A stretch of DNA of 64,000 bases from Janibacter sp. A1S7 (GTDB taxonomy: Bacteria; Actinomycetota; Actinomycetes; Actinomycetales; Dermatophilaceae). Location of the stretch: contig NZ_CP144913.1 in the NCBI RefSeq assembly GCF_037198315.1, positions 930,001 to 994,000 on the forward strand, read 5' to 3'. Positions 21,969 to 32,222 of this stretch are shown here, one piece after another (positions within the stretch are counted from its first letter, which is position 1; each line of letters starts with the position of its first letter). Made by a program: the position numbers and the translations under genes. Under the pieces are notes generated by a model. That model saw nothing but the letters and a program-made list of their open reading frames with translations, did no database searches and was not told where the DNA came from.

Positions 21969-22865
21969 ACCCTGCTGGACCGTGCGGATGACGAGGGCTC
22001 GGACCCGCTCCGGGTGGTGCATCACCTGGTCCCAGCTGAACCGCAGCACCAGCCACCCCTGCGCGATCAGGCGGTTGTACCGGATGCAGTCGCGCTCCAG
22101 CGCGGCTCGGTCCCCGTGCCACGCGAAGGAGTCCGCCTCGAGCACCAGCCGCAGTCCCCGGTCGGCCAGGTCGACGATGCCGATCAGTCCCTCCTCATCA
22201 GAGATGTGCACCTGCGGGTCGAGCGTCAGGCCCGGGATGTCGGAGACGATCCACCGAAGCACCGATTCGAAGGGGTTGGCAGCCAGTGGGCTGGCTCGCC
22301 GGATGCGGTCCTCGGCCTTCCGTCGATACCGCGGGGGCAGGCGGGCCGCGCCCAGCAGGAGCTCATCCCGTTCCACCGCGCCCTCCCGCAGGGCGGAGTC
22401 CAGCACCGCGATCGCCTCGTCCGCGGGCAGCAGACCGGCGCAGTCCAGCGCGGTCCGCACACGAGTGGTGACCCAGCCGTCCTCGCGGTCGCCGGAGGGG
22501 ATGTCGCGCATGCGTACGTCGATGCCGCGCTTCGCCAGCGAGGGGACCCGTCGATTGCGGGGAACCGCCACCTGGGGGCGGGTCGGCACCCACTTCGTCG
22601 GCCACCCCCACCGGGCGGCAGCGCTGAGCAGAATCGCCGTGCCGGACAGCTCGTGGGCAGCTCGCCGTCCTGCCTCGGCCAACTCCCTCAGCTCCGCCCT
22701 CTCGCCGATCCGGGGTGCTGCAGGTAGCGCGTAACGACCACGTGCTCGCCGCAGCACGGAGCCGTCGGTCACGGCTCGGCGCAGCGCGCCTTCGGTGACG
22801 AGCGCGAGGATCTCGCCGCGAGCGGCGACCCCGCCCAGCGAGGCGAGAGCTTCGGCCGCGTCCAT
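21924..22865 (-). CDS. AbiEi-type winged-helix / DUF559 nuclease-fold protein
   Basis: A protein of 313 residues. The N-terminal part (LASLGGVAARGEILALV to RRARGRYALP) fits the winged-helix of AbiEi-type antitoxin proteins. The C-terminal part has a Vsr/DUF559 endonuclease-like core: VDLADRGLRLVLEADSFAWHG, a later RDCIRYNRLIAQGW and VLRFSWDQV. No partner toxin is adjacent. The start is ATG 22865; ATG 22874 is an alternative, and a longer frame upstream is encoded by repeat copy B. The last ~14 residues (YLRVRRPLPDGYAT) are encoded by repeat copy A, so the native C-terminus has probably been replaced. The function is unproven. Confidence 0.75.
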   Translation of the reverse strand: MDAAEALASLGGVAARGEILALVTEGALRRAVTDGSVLRRARGRYALPAAPRIGERAELRELAEAGRRAAHELSGTAILLSAAARWGWPTKWVPTRPQVAVPRNRRVPSLAKRGIDVRMRDIPSGDREDGWVTTRVRTALDCAGLLPADEAIAVLDSALREGAVERDELLLGAARLPPRYRRKAEDRIRRASPLAANPFESVLRWIVSDIPGLTLDPQVHISDEEGLIGIVDLADRGLRLVLEADSFAWHGDRAALERDCIRYNRLIAQGWLVLRFSWDQVMHHPERVRALVIRTVQQGYLRVRRPLPDGYAT

Positions 22866-22921
22866 GCACACCATCGTCGGGGGCCACGGCGATGACCGCT
22901 CAGAACTGTCCACAGGTTCGC

Positions 22922-23029
22922 TACCTGCGGGTACGGCGGGCACGTGCGGTGACCGGGGGATCCGCAGGCCTGATTTCCCGGGGTCCAGCCGACGCGTCTG
23001 TCGGGAAGTGGTCGTCGTACCCGCACGTA
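22922..23029. repeat. 108-bp TIR-bounded repeat, copy B
   Basis: Direct-orientation partner of the element at 21861. It starts TACCTGCGGGTACGGCGG and ends TCGTCGTACCCGCACGTA. The last 20 bases before the terminal few are identical to copy A, and the middle is the most diverged part. It fills the space between the AbiEi/DUF559-like gene start and the gatC promoter. Nothing else was seen in this ~300-base gap apart from the gatC promoter. Confidence 0.85.
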
Positions 23030-23170
23030 ACCACAGGTGGGTGGCCCACCGCAGCCCCGCCGCCGTCCGGCGCGGTGGCCAGAGCAACGCGGCGGCGGGG
23101 TGAGCAGACCTGTCTCGCCGCCCGACGACCGGGGACCGGGCACCGCCTGCCAACTCCTAGACTGTCCGGC

Positions 23171-23467
23171 ATGGCAGACCTCTCCCGTGACGACGTGGCA
23201 CACCTGGCCTCGTTGGCCCGCATCGACCTCTCCGGCGCCGAGCTCGACTCGATGGTCGGTGAGCTCGCTCAGATCATCGCCTCCGTGGAATCGGTGCAGC
23301 AGGCGCCGATCGCGGATGTGACGCCGATGAGCCACCCCATGCCGATCACCAACGTCACCCGCCCGGACGAGGTTCGTCCGTCGCTGACCCCCGAGGAAGC
23401 CCTTGCCGGCGCCCCGGACTCGGAGCTGTCCCGCTTCGCCGTGCCGCGCATCCTCACCGAAGACTGA
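23171..23467 (+). CDS. gatC: Asp-tRNA(Asn)/Glu-tRNA(Gln) amidotransferase subunit C
   Basis: A 98-residue chaperone-like subunit that wraps GatA and GatB in the transamidosome. It begins [19 protein letters not shown], the family's N-terminal helix pattern, and ends with the conserved FAVPRIL. The start is ATG 23171, seven bases after TAGACT (23158-23163), suggesting a leaderless message. It is the first gene of gatCAB. Confidence 0.95.
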   Translation: MADLSRDDVAHLASLARIDLSGAELDSMVGELAQIIASVESVQQAPIADVTPMSHPMPITNVTRPDEVRPSLTPEEALAGAPDSELSRFAVPRILTED

Positions 23468-23493
23468 CGACCGACCTCCGCGAAGGACCCCAC

Positions 23494-25008
23494 GTGAGTG
23501 ACCCCACCCGCATGACCGCTGCCGCGCTCGCCGACGCGCTGGCGTCCGGTGACCTCTCCTCGGAGCAGGTCACCCGCGCCCACCTCGACCGCACCGAGGC
23601 CGTGGACGAGACCATCGGGGCCTACCTGCACGTCTCGGCCGAGTCCGCCCTGGCGCAGGCCCGTGCCGTCGACGAGCGCCGGGCGAAGGGGGAGGACCTC
23701 CACCGCCTGGCCGGTGTCCCCATCGCCGTCAAGGACGTGATGACCACGACCGGCATCCCGACGACCGCCGGGTCGAAGATGCTCCAGGGCTGGGTCCCGC
23801 CCTACGACGCGACGGTGGTCAGCAAGCTGAAGGCCGCCGGTCTGCCGATCCTCGGCAAGACCAACATGGACGAGTTCGCCATGGGCTCCTCGACGGAGCA
23901 CTCCGCCTTCGGCCGGACCCGCAACCCGTGGGACCTCGACCGCACCCCCGGCGGCTCCGGCGGTGGATCCAGCGCGGTCGTCTCGTCCTGGCAGGCCCCC
24001 TTCGCCACGGGCACCGACACCGGCGGCTCGATCCGCCAGCCCGCGGCCCTGACCGGCTCGGTCGGTGTCAAGCCGACCTACGGCGCGATGTCGCGCCACG
24101 GCTTGATCGCGATGGCCTCCTCCCTCGACCAGGCGGGTCCCTGCGCGCGCACCGTCCTCGACACCGCTCTCCTGCACGAGGTCATGGCCGGGCACGACCC
24201 GCTCGACTCGACCTCGATCGACCAGCCCGTCCCGGACGTCGTCGGTGCTGCGCGGCGCGCGGACGTCTCCGGTATGAGGATCGGCATCGTCAAGGAGCTG
24301 ACCGGTGACGGATTCGCCCCGCAGGTCCAGGCCCGCTTCGACGAGGCCGTGCAGCATCTGGTCGACGCCGGCGCCGAGGTCGTCGAGGTCTCCTGCCCCA
24401 ACTTCGTCCATGCGCTCGGGGCGTATTACCTGATCATGCCGAGCGAGGCGAGCAGCAACCTCGCCCGCTTCGACGCCATGCGTTACGGCCTGCGCGTCGC
24501 GCCCGAGGGCATCGATGCGCCCAGTGCCGAGCAGGTCATGGCTGCCAGTCGCGACGCCGGCTTCGGCGACGAGGTCAAGCGGCGCATCATCCTGGGGACC
24601 TACGCACTGTCCTCGGGCTACTACGACGCCTACTACGGCAACGCCCAGAAGGTGCGTCGCCTCATCGCCGACGACTTCGCCACGGCCTTCCAGACGGCCG
24701 ACGTCCTCATCAGCCCGACGGCCCCGACGACGGCTTTCCGCTTCGGGGAGAAGACCGACGACCCGACCGCCATGTACGCCGGGGACATCGCCACGATCCC
24801 GGCCAACCTCGCCGGCGTGCCCGGCATGTCCCTGCCGAGCGGCCTCGCCGAGGACGGCCTGCCCGCGGGCTTCCAGGTCCTCGCCCCGGCGATGGCCGAT
24901 GACCGCCTGTACACCGTCGGCGCCGCGCTCGAGCAGCGCCTCGTCTCCGCCTGGGGCGGTCAGCTGCTGCAGCAGGCCCCCGACCCGGCCACCACGAAGG
25001 GAGCCTGA
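23494..25008 (+). CDS. gatA: Asp/Glu-tRNA amidotransferase subunit A
   Basis: Amidase subunit of 504 residues that releases ammonia from glutamine for the GatB site. The Ser-cisSer-Lys triad is visible: Lys in VAVKDVMTT, the glycine/serine-rich GGSGGGSSA, and the nucleophile region [15 protein letters not shown] 23494 was chosen as start, 26 bases after the gatC stop with GAAGGA upstream. It ends three bases before gatB. Confidence 0.96.
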   Translation: MSDPTRMTAAALADALASGDLSSEQVTRAHLDRTEAVDETIGAYLHVSAESALAQARAVDERRAKGEDLHRLAGVPIAVKDVMTTTGIPTTAGSKMLQGWVPPYDATVVSKLKAAGLPILGKTNMDEFAMGSSTEHSAFGRTRNPWDLDRTPGGSGGGSSAVVSSWQAPFATGTDTGGSIRQPAALTGSVGVKPTYGAMSRHGLIAMASSLDQAGPCARTVLDTALLHEVMAGHDPLDSTSIDQPVPDVVGAARRADVSGMRIGIVKELTGDGFAPQVQARFDEAVQHLVDAGAEVVEVSCPNFVHALGAYYLIMPSEASSNLARFDAMRYGLRVAPEGIDAPSAEQVMAASRDAGFGDEVKRRIILGTYALSSGYYDAYYGNAQKVRRLIADDFATAFQTADVLISPTAPTTAFRFGEKTDDPTAMYAGDIATIPANLAGVPGMSLPSGLAEDGLPAGFQVLAPAMADDRLYTVGAALEQRLVSAWGGQLLQQAPDPATTKGA

Positions 25009-25011
25009 GAC

Positions 25012-26586
25012 ATGGCGAGCACCATCACCGACGAGGTCCTCGGCTACGACGAGGCCCTGTCCACCTTCGACCCGGTGATGGGCCTGGAGGTCCACGTCGA
25101 GCTGGGCACCAACACCAAGATGTTCTGCGGCTGCGCCACCGGCTTCGGCGCCGAGCCCAACACACAGGTCTGCCCGGTCTGCCTCGGCCTGCCCGGTGCC
25201 CTGCCGGTGGTCAACGAGATCGGCGTCGAGTCGGCGATCCGGATCGGCCTGGCGCTCAACTGCGAGATCGCGCAGTGGTGCCGCTTCGCCCGGAAGAACT
25301 ACTTCTACCCGGACATGCCGAAGAACTTCCAGACCTCCCAGTACGACGAGCCGATCGCGTTCGACGGCTACCTCGACGTGGAGATCCCGGGTTCGAGCGG
25401 GGAGGCACCCGATGTCTTCCGAGTGGAGATCGAGCGCGCCCACATGGAGGAGGACACCGGCAAGAGCCTGCACATCGGGGGCTCCACCGGCCGTATCCAG
25501 GGCGCCGAGTACTCGTTGCTGGACTTCAACCGCGCCGGCATCCCGCTCATCGAGATCGTCACCAAGCCGATCGTCGGTGCGGGTGACCGCGCGCCGGAGG
25601 TGGCCAAGGCCTACGTCTCCGCGCTGCGAGACCTGCTGCGGGCGCTGGACGTCTCCGACGTGAAGATGGAGCAGGGCTCCATGCGCTGCGACGTCAACCT
25701 CTCCCTGCGCGCGAAGGCAGGCGACGACCCCGCCGCACCGGCCCAGCTCGAGGTCCCGCTCGGCACCCGCTCCGAGACCAAGAACGTCAACTCGCTGCGC
25801 TCCGTCGAGCGTGCCGTGCGCTACGAGGTGTGCCGCCATGCGGCCGTCCTGACCGGCGGTGGCTCGATCCTGCAGGAGACGCGCCACTGGCACGAGGACA
25901 CCGGTATGACCACGAGCGGGCGCGAGAAGTCCGACGCGGAGGACTATCGCTACTTCCCCGAGCCCGACCTGGTGCCCGTCGCGCCCACGCGCAGCTACGT
26001 CGAGCAGTTGCGCGCGACGCTGCCCGAGCCACCCGCGGAGCGTCGCAAGCGGCTGCAGGGCGAGTGGGGCTACTCCGACCTGGAGATGCGCGACGTGCTC
26101 AACGCCGGCGCCAGCGAGCTCATCGAGGCCACCGTCGCGGCCGGCGCGAAGCCGCAGTCGGCCCGCAAGTGGTGGCTCGGGGAGCCCTCGCGCCGCGCGA
26201 ACGAGGCGGGGACCGATCTCGTCGGTTACGCGGATCAGGTGGGTCTGACGCCGGCCCACGTGGCCGAGCTGGAGTCGATGATCGGCGGCGGGCGGCTCAA
26301 CGACACGATGGCCCGCCAGGTGCTCGAGGGTGTCCTCGACGGCGAGGGGGGCCCGACGCAGGTCGCCGACGCCCGTGGCCTGGAGCTGGTCCAGGACGAC
26401 GGTGCCCTCGAGGGCGCGGTCGAGACGGTCATCGCGAACAACCCGGACATCGCCGAGAAGATCCGTGGCGGCAAGGTCCAGGCGGCCGGTGCGCTCATCG
26501 GCCAGGTGATGAAGGAGATGAAGGGCCAGGCCGACGCCGGCAAGGCCCGGGCGCTCATCCTGGACAGGCTCGGCGTCGAGGGCTGA
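25012..26586 (+). CDS. gatB: Asp/Glu-tRNA amidotransferase subunit B
   Basis: The 524-residue subunit that binds misacylated tRNA, phosphorylates the Glu or Asp side chain and amidates it. The conserved opening is [18 protein letters not shown], with zinc-site cysteines in CGC and CPVCLGLPG. The YQAD-like tail domain with [19 protein letters not shown] is present. Together with GltX (54912) and tRNA-Gln(CTG) (56551) it forms the indirect Gln-tRNA route normal for actinobacteria. Confidence 0.96.
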   Translation: MASTITDEVLGYDEALSTFDPVMGLEVHVELGTNTKMFCGCATGFGAEPNTQVCPVCLGLPGALPVVNEIGVESAIRIGLALNCEIAQWCRFARKNYFYPDMPKNFQTSQYDEPIAFDGYLDVEIPGSSGEAPDVFRVEIERAHMEEDTGKSLHIGGSTGRIQGAEYSLLDFNRAGIPLIEIVTKPIVGAGDRAPEVAKAYVSALRDLLRALDVSDVKMEQGSMRCDVNLSLRAKAGDDPAAPAQLEVPLGTRSETKNVNSLRSVERAVRYEVCRHAAVLTGGGSILQETRHWHEDTGMTTSGREKSDAEDYRYFPEPDLVPVAPTRSYVEQLRATLPEPPAERRKRLQGEWGYSDLEMRDVLNAGASELIEATVAAGAKPQSARKWWLGEPSRRANEAGTDLVGYADQVGLTPAHVAELESMIGGGRLNDTMARQVLEGVLDGEGGPTQVADARGLELVQDDGALEGAVETVIANNPDIAEKIRGGKVQAAGALIGQVMKEMKGQADAGKARALILDRLGVEG

Positions 26587-26642
26587 GCCCGCGCACGAGG
26601 GCCTCGAGCCCACCGGGTGGTCGGCATGCCTACGATGAAGGC

Positions 26643-27560
26643 ATGGTGACCGTCTCCTTCCCTGACCAGGCCTGGCTCGACGACGTGGGACCGATCGAGG
26701 GAGTGAACCCGGTCGTCTGGGACCCGACGCAGGCACCTCCGGGAGAGGACGTCGAGGTCTTCATCGCGCCGTACATGGCGTCCACCGCGCAGATCGAGCC
26801 GGTGGGCGGCAAGCCGTCGGTGCGCTTCGTGCAGCTGCTCTCCGCCGGGCATGACGCGGCACTGCCGGTGATCCCCGAGGGCGTCGCCCTGGCCAACGCG
26901 CAGGGGGTCCACGACGCGGCGACGTCCGAGCTGGCGGTGGCCCTCGTGCTCGCCTCGCAGCGGGGCTTCGACGAGTTCGCCACCGCCCAGGCGAAGGGGG
27001 AGTGGCTGCCCCGCCACTTCCGGCCGGGTCTGGCCGACAAGCGTGTCCTCGTCCTGGGGTACGGCTCGGTGGGCTCGGCGATCGCGGCGCGACTGGCCCC
27101 CTTCGAGGTGCATGTCACGGCGGTGGCCTCGCGGGCGCGCGGCGGCGACGACCTCGTGGATCGGGTCCACGGCATCGACGAGCTGCCCGACCTGCTGCCC
27201 GAGCAGGACATCGTGGTGGCGGTGCTGCCGGGCACCGACGCGACGAACGGCATCCTCGGCGAGCGGGCGCTCTCGGCGCTGCACGACGACGCGCTCGTGG
27301 TCAACGTCGGACGCGGTCCGGCCCTGGACACCGAGGCGGCGCTGCGCCACACCGGCCGGCTGCGCTTCGCCCTCGACGTCACGGACCCGGAGCCGTTGCC
27401 CTCGGACCACCCGTTGTGGAGCGAGCCCGGCGTGATCATCAGCCCGCACACCGGCGGTGTCACCGATGCCTTCCGGCCACGGATGGTCGACCTGCTGCGT
27501 CGACAGCTGCGTCTGCTGTCCGTGGGCGAGGAACCGCTCAACGTCGTCAACCTCTCCTGA
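26643..27560 (+). CDS. D-isomer-specific 2-hydroxyacid dehydrogenase
   Basis: NAD(P)-dependent dehydrogenase of 305 residues. The dinucleotide motif is LVLGYGSVGSAIA, followed by VNVGRGP (substrate/cofactor Arg), DVTDPEPLPSDHPLW (Glu of the relay) and the catalytic His in ISPHTGG. Substrate is unassigned; it is not SerA, which is longer and has a regulatory domain. The start is ATG 26643, six bases after TACGAT. Confidence 0.9.
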   Translation: MVTVSFPDQAWLDDVGPIEGVNPVVWDPTQAPPGEDVEVFIAPYMASTAQIEPVGGKPSVRFVQLLSAGHDAALPVIPEGVALANAQGVHDAATSELAVALVLASQRGFDEFATAQAKGEWLPRHFRPGLADKRVLVLGYGSVGSAIAARLAPFEVHVTAVASRARGGDDLVDRVHGIDELPDLLPEQDIVVAVLPGTDATNGILGERALSALHDDALVVNVGRGPALDTEAALRHTGRLRFALDVTDPEPLPSDHPLWSEPGVIISPHTGGVTDAFRPRMVDLLRRQLRLLSVGEEPLNVVNLS

Positions 27561-27645
27561 CGTCGGGTCACGCCACCGGTGGAGGACCGGTGACGTCTGC
27601 CGCGTTGGGGTGGCAATCCGTTGTGCGGCGCGTCACACTCGGATC

Positions 27646-28179
27646 ATGACCACGTCAGCAGAGGACCGGACCCTCGTCCTGCTGCGGCACGCCTCGGCGG
27701 AGTCCGCGGCCGCCGGTCAGGACGACCGTGAGCGCAGCCTGACCGACGCCGGGCGGGAGGAGGCCCGGGACGTCGGCCGCTGGCTGGTCGAGCAGGGCAT
27801 CGGCTGCGACGAGGTGATGTGCTCGCCGGCCCAACGCACTCGCGAGACCATGGCCGAGATCGCCGCGGCGGGGTGTGCCGAGGCCGAGGTCGAGATCGAG
27901 CACCGGCTGTACAACGCCGGCGCCGACGACATCCTGGCCGTCGTGCGCGAGGCCTCGGAGGACGCCAACGTGGTCCTCGTCGTCGGTCACGCACCGGGCC
28001 TGCCGACCGCGGCGAGCCTGCTGGCGGACGGTGACGGGTCGGCGCCCGCGCACGATCTGCTCGCCGAGGGGTTTCCACCCGGAGCGGTGGCGGTGCTGCG
28101 CTACTGCGGACCGTGGTCCGACCTGGCCTTCGACGCGGCCACGCTCGAGCGCTTCCACCTCCCGGTCCTCACCCCCTGA
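27646..28179 (+). CDS. Phosphohistidine phosphatase SixA-like
   Basis: Histidine-phosphatase superfamily member, 177 residues. The RHG motif is LVLLRHASAES (catalytic His), and later VVGHAPG supplies the second His. SixA removes phosphate from histidine-containing phosphocarriers; the actinobacterial substrate is not established. The start is ATG 27646; longer in-frame extensions have no family features. The stop is 62 bases before palindromic repeat copy 3. Confidence 0.88.
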   Translation: MTTSAEDRTLVLLRHASAESAAAGQDDRERSLTDAGREEARDVGRWLVEQGIGCDEVMCSPAQRTRETMAEIAAAGCAEAEVEIEHRLYNAGADDILAVVREASEDANVVLVVGHAPGLPTAASLLADGDGSAPAHDLLAEGFPPGAVAVLRYCGPWSDLAFDAATLERFHLPVLTP

Positions 28180-28241
28180 CCCGAGGACCCCCCTTCGCCC
28201 CGGGTGCGCTCGCCCGTGCGGCCCGCCGCCAGCCCACCCCC

Positions 28242-28329
28242 TACGAAGTGCGGCTGGCTCGAGTTCGTTGAGCTGGCCGCACCACGTGGTGCAGCCGACT
28301 CAACGAACTCGAGCCAGCTCTATTTCGTA
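28242..28329. repeat. Palindromic intergenic repeat, copy 3 (diverged)
   Basis: Third member of the family at 5363 and 13676, sharing the plan but not the full sequence. The outer arms are TACGAAGTGCGGCTGGCTC and GAGCCAGCTCTATTTCGTA. The inner palindrome is bounded by TCGTTGAG and CTCAACGA around CACCACGTGGTG. It lies between sixA and the ilvB leader; its right end abuts TATGGT (28328-28333), a possible -10 element for ilvB. Confidence 0.75.
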
Positions 28330-28388
28330 TGGTGGACGGTGCTGTCTCAAGCATTGACACGAACGAGGTCGCGGGAGAGGGTTACCCC

Positions 28389-28427
28389 GTGGCACTCCTC
28401 CTCGTACTTCCCCGGCGCGCTGCCTGA
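28389..28427 (+). CDS. ilvB leader peptide (attenuation)
   Basis: A 12-residue open frame, MALLLVLPRRAA, starting at GTG 28389 with GGGAGAGG about eight bases upstream. It holds four leucine codons and one valine codon in a row of six. A U-tailed hairpin follows 29 bases later, ahead of ilvB. This is the standard layout of branched-chain amino acid attenuation, in which ribosome stalling on Leu/Val codons prevents the terminator. The gene is too short for routine callers. Confidence 0.82.
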   Translation: MALLLVLPRRAA

Positions 28428-28455
28428 GCGACGACGTCGTCGACTGCAGCGCGCG

Positions 28456-28490
28456 CCCTTCACGCCCGGACCCGGGCTGAGGGGTTTTTT
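28456..28490 (+). terminator. ilvB attenuator terminator
   Basis: CCCTTCA pairs with TGAGGGG (one T-G pair), continuing into GCCCG/CGGGC, and ends in six T residues (28485-28490). It stands between the leader peptide and the ilvB ribosome site (GGGAGGAG, 28505-28512), so premature termination here would switch off ilvBNC. Confidence 0.82.
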
Positions 28491-28519
28491 CATGCCGGGG
28501 ATCATGGGAGGAGACACGG

Positions 28520-30436
28520 ATGGCACGCCCAAACGAAGGACACACGGTGACTGACACACGTAGCAGCACCCCGAGCCCGGCCGCCGTCGCGCGTCGGGCG
28601 GAGGCCGCACGATCGGTGCCCGAGCAGGTGACAGGGGCCAGCAGCCTCGTCCGTGCGCTCGAGCACGTCGGTGCGGAGGTCGTCTTCGGCATCCCCGGCG
28701 GCGCGATCCTGCCGGCCTACGACCCGCTCATGGACTCCACCTCGGTCCGGCACATCCTCGTGCGGCACGAGCAGGGCGCCGGCCACGCTGCCGAGGGGTA
28801 CGCCTCGGCCACCGGCAAGGTCGGCGTGTGCATGGCCACCTCCGGGCCCGGCGCGACCAATCTCGTCACGGCGATCGCGGACGCCCACATGGACTCCGTC
28901 CCGATGGTCGCGATCACCGGCCAGGTCGCCTCCGGGTCGATCGGGACCGACGCCTTCCAGGAGGCGGACATCCGTGGCATCACGATGCCGGTGACCAAGC
29001 ACAACTACCTCGTCACCGATGCCGACGACATCCCGCGCGTCATCGCCGAGGCCTTCCACATCGCCAGCACCGGTCGCCCCGGCCCGGTCCTGGTCGACAT
29101 CGCCAAGGACGCCCTGCAGGCATCGACGACCTTCCAGTGGCCACCGCGGTACGACCTGCCCGGCTACCACCCGGTGACCCGTCCGCACGCCAAGCAGATC
29201 CGCGAGGCCGTCAAGCTCATGGCTGCCAGCGAGCGCCCGGTCATCTACGCCGGCGGCGGTGTCATCCGCTCGGGAGGGCACACCGAGCTGCTGCGACTGG
29301 CCGAGCTCACCGGTATCCCGGTCGTGACCACGCTGATGGCCCGCGGCGCCTTCCCGGACGCCCACGACCTGCACCTGGGCATGCCCGGCATGCACGGGTC
29401 GGTCGCCGCCGTGACCGGCCTGCAGCGCAGCGACCTGCTCATCACGATCGGGGCGCGCTTCGACGACCGGGTGACCGGCCAGCTGACGTCCTTCGCGCCG
29501 GGAGCCCGCGTCATCCACGCCGACATCGACCCGGCCGAGATCTCCAAGAACCGCGTCGCCGACGTGCCGATCGTCGGTGACGCACGGGCGATCCTCAGCG
29601 AGCTCATCTCCGCGGTCGAGGCGGGGGAGGGCCCGGCCGCCGACGTCGTGCCGAGTCGCTACGCCGGGTGGGCCGCGACGACGAAGGGGTGGACCGAGGA
29701 CTTCCCGGTCGGTTACCAGCCGCACGACGCCGACGCGCTGATGCCGCAGGATGTCATCCGAGCCATCGGCGAGATCGCCGGTCCCGAGGCGGTGTACGCC
29801 GCCGGCGTCGGCCAGCACCAGATGTGGGCCGCCCAGTTCATCGACTACGAGCGACCCAACTCGTGGCTGAACTCCGGCGGTGCCGGGACGATGGGCTACT
29901 CCGTGCCCGCCGCGATGGGCGCCAAGGTGGGCGAGCCGGACCGGGTCGTCTGGGCCATCGACGGCGACGGCTGCTTCCAGATGACCAACCAGGAGCTGGC
30001 GACCTGCGTCATCAACGACATCCCGATCAAGGTCGCGGTCATCAACAACTCCAGCCTGGGCATGGTCCGGCAGTGGCAGTCGCTCTTCTACAACGAGCGC
30101 TACTCCAACACCGACCTGCACACCTCGGTGGGCAACCGCATCCCCGACTTCGTCAAGCTCGCCGAGGCCTACGGTTGCGTCGGCCTGCGCTGCGAGCACC
30201 CCGACGACCTCGAGGCGACGATCCGCGAAGCGATGTCGATCAACGACCGGCCGGTCGTCATCGACTTCATCGTCGAGCGCGACGCGATGGTGTGGCCGAT
30301 GGTGCCCGCCGGAGTGAGCAACGACGCCATCCAGGTCGCCCGCGACACCGCGCCGGTCTGGGACCGCGAGGACTCAGAAGCCGTCGAACAGGCAGAAGGT
30401 ACCGCCGTCGACCCCAACGCCACCCAGGGAAGGTGA
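28520..30436 (+). CDS. ilvB: Acetolactate synthase large subunit
   Basis: ThDP- and FAD-dependent enzyme of 638 residues making acetolactate (Val/Leu) or acetohydroxybutyrate (Ile). The ThDP Glu is in [16 protein letters not shown]. The FAD/middle domain has [10 protein letters not shown], and the C-terminal ThDP motif is [19 protein letters not shown] 28520 has GGGAGGAG seven bases upstream; GTG 28547 is possible but less supported. It leads ilvBNC under a leader-peptide attenuator. Confidence 0.96.
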   Translation: MARPNEGHTVTDTRSSTPSPAAVARRAEAARSVPEQVTGASSLVRALEHVGAEVVFGIPGGAILPAYDPLMDSTSVRHILVRHEQGAGHAAEGYASATGKVGVCMATSGPGATNLVTAIADAHMDSVPMVAITGQVASGSIGTDAFQEADIRGITMPVTKHNYLVTDADDIPRVIAEAFHIASTGRPGPVLVDIAKDALQASTTFQWPPRYDLPGYHPVTRPHAKQIREAVKLMAASERPVIYAGGGVIRSGGHTELLRLAELTGIPVVTTLMARGAFPDAHDLHLGMPGMHGSVAAVTGLQRSDLLITIGARFDDRVTGQLTSFAPGARVIHADIDPAEISKNRVADVPIVGDARAILSELISAVEAGEGPAADVVPSRYAGWAATTKGWTEDFPVGYQPHDADALMPQDVIRAIGEIAGPEAVYAAGVGQHQMWAAQFIDYERPNSWLNSGGAGTMGYSVPAAMGAKVGEPDRVVWAIDGDGCFQMTNQELATCVINDIPIKVAVINNSSLGMVRQWQSLFYNERYSNTDLHTSVGNRIPDFVKLAEAYGCVGLRCEHPDDLEATIREAMSINDRPVVIDFIVERDAMVWPMVPAGVSNDAIQVARDTAPVWDREDSEAVEQAEGTAVDPNATQGR

Positions 30437-30443
30437 CGCCCCG

Positions 30444-30956
30444 ATGACGAGCACCAAGCACACCCTTTCCGTCCTCGTCGAGAACAAGCCCGGCGTCCTC
30501 GCCCGGATCTCGGCACTGTTCTCCCGTCGCGGGTTCAACATCGACTCCCTGGCCGTCGGCCCGACCGAGCACCCGGAGATCTCCCGGATGACCGTCGTGG
30601 TGGATGTGGACCTGCTGCCGCTGGAGCAGGTGACCAAGCAGCTGAACAAGCTCGTCGAGGTCCTCAAGGTCGTCGAGCTCGATCCGCTGGCCTCGGTCAC
30701 CAGCCAGGTCGTGCTGGTCAAGGTCCGCGCGGAGGCGAACAACCGCAGCGGGATCCTCGAGACCGCGCAGATGTTCAAGGCGAAGATCGTCGACACGACA
30801 CCCGATGCGATGACGCTGCAGGTCTACGGCAACAGCGACAAGATCTCGGCGATGCTCGAGATCCTCCAGCCCTACGGCATCAAGGAGCTTGTCCAGTCCG
30901 GCGTCGTGGCCATCGGCCGCGGACCGCGCTCGATCACCGACCGGTCCCGCCACTGA
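30444..30956 (+). CDS. ilvN: Acetolactate synthase small (regulatory) subunit
   Basis: A 170-residue ACT-domain subunit that activates IlvB and gives valine feedback inhibition. The opening KHTLSVLVENKPGVLARISALF is the ACT signature (residues ~4-75), and the C-terminal ALS_ss_C region follows (LVKVRAEANNRSGILE). It begins seven bases after the ilvB stop with GGAAGG upstream. Confidence 0.96.
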   Translation: MTSTKHTLSVLVENKPGVLARISALFSRRGFNIDSLAVGPTEHPEISRMTVVVDVDLLPLEQVTKQLNKLVEVLKVVELDPLASVTSQVVLVKVRAEANNRSGILETAQMFKAKIVDTTPDAMTLQVYGNSDKISAMLEILQPYGIKELVQSGVVAIGRGPRSITDRSRH

Positions 30957-30995
30957 GACACGATCGCCCCGCGTGCCCGGTGCGCGGGACGATGA

Positions 30996-32060
<1,065 letters not shown>

Positions 32061-32076
32061 CAGGTCGCACCACGAG

Positions 32077-32121
32077 CGAAGGGGGTGCCACGGGTCCGGC
32101 GGACCGGTGGCACCCCCTTCG
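32077..32121. terminator. Hairpin terminator after ilvC
   Basis: A perfect 15-bp stem, CGAAGGGGGTGCCAC with its complement GTGGCACCCCCTTCG, lies 17 bases after the ilvC stop and between convergent genes. There is no T-run, so a bidirectional or Rho-assisted role is likely. Its base carries the CGAAGGGGG/CCCCCTTCG motif seen in two other terminators here. Confidence 0.7.
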
Positions 32122-32222
32122 TCGTGCCGGCCGGGCGCCCTGCGGCATCGTGCGCACCTGCCACGCGACCCACCGGGAAACAGGTGCGGGTGGTGCCGTA
32201 CTGCGGTGCCTGGCCGGTGGTC

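Noticed and set aside
21924..22865. Complete toxin-antitoxin pair
   Set aside because: There is no neighbouring AbiEii-like nucleotidyltransferase; the gene stands alone between two repeats.
21861..23029. Composite transposon
   Set aside because: The flanking elements are only 108 bp and encode no transposase, so they can at most be MITE-like and moved in trans.
23269..26736. Reverse-strand 1155-codon frame over gatCAB
   Set aside because: Antisense to three well-supported genes and low-complexity; a codon-bias shadow typical of high-GC DNA.
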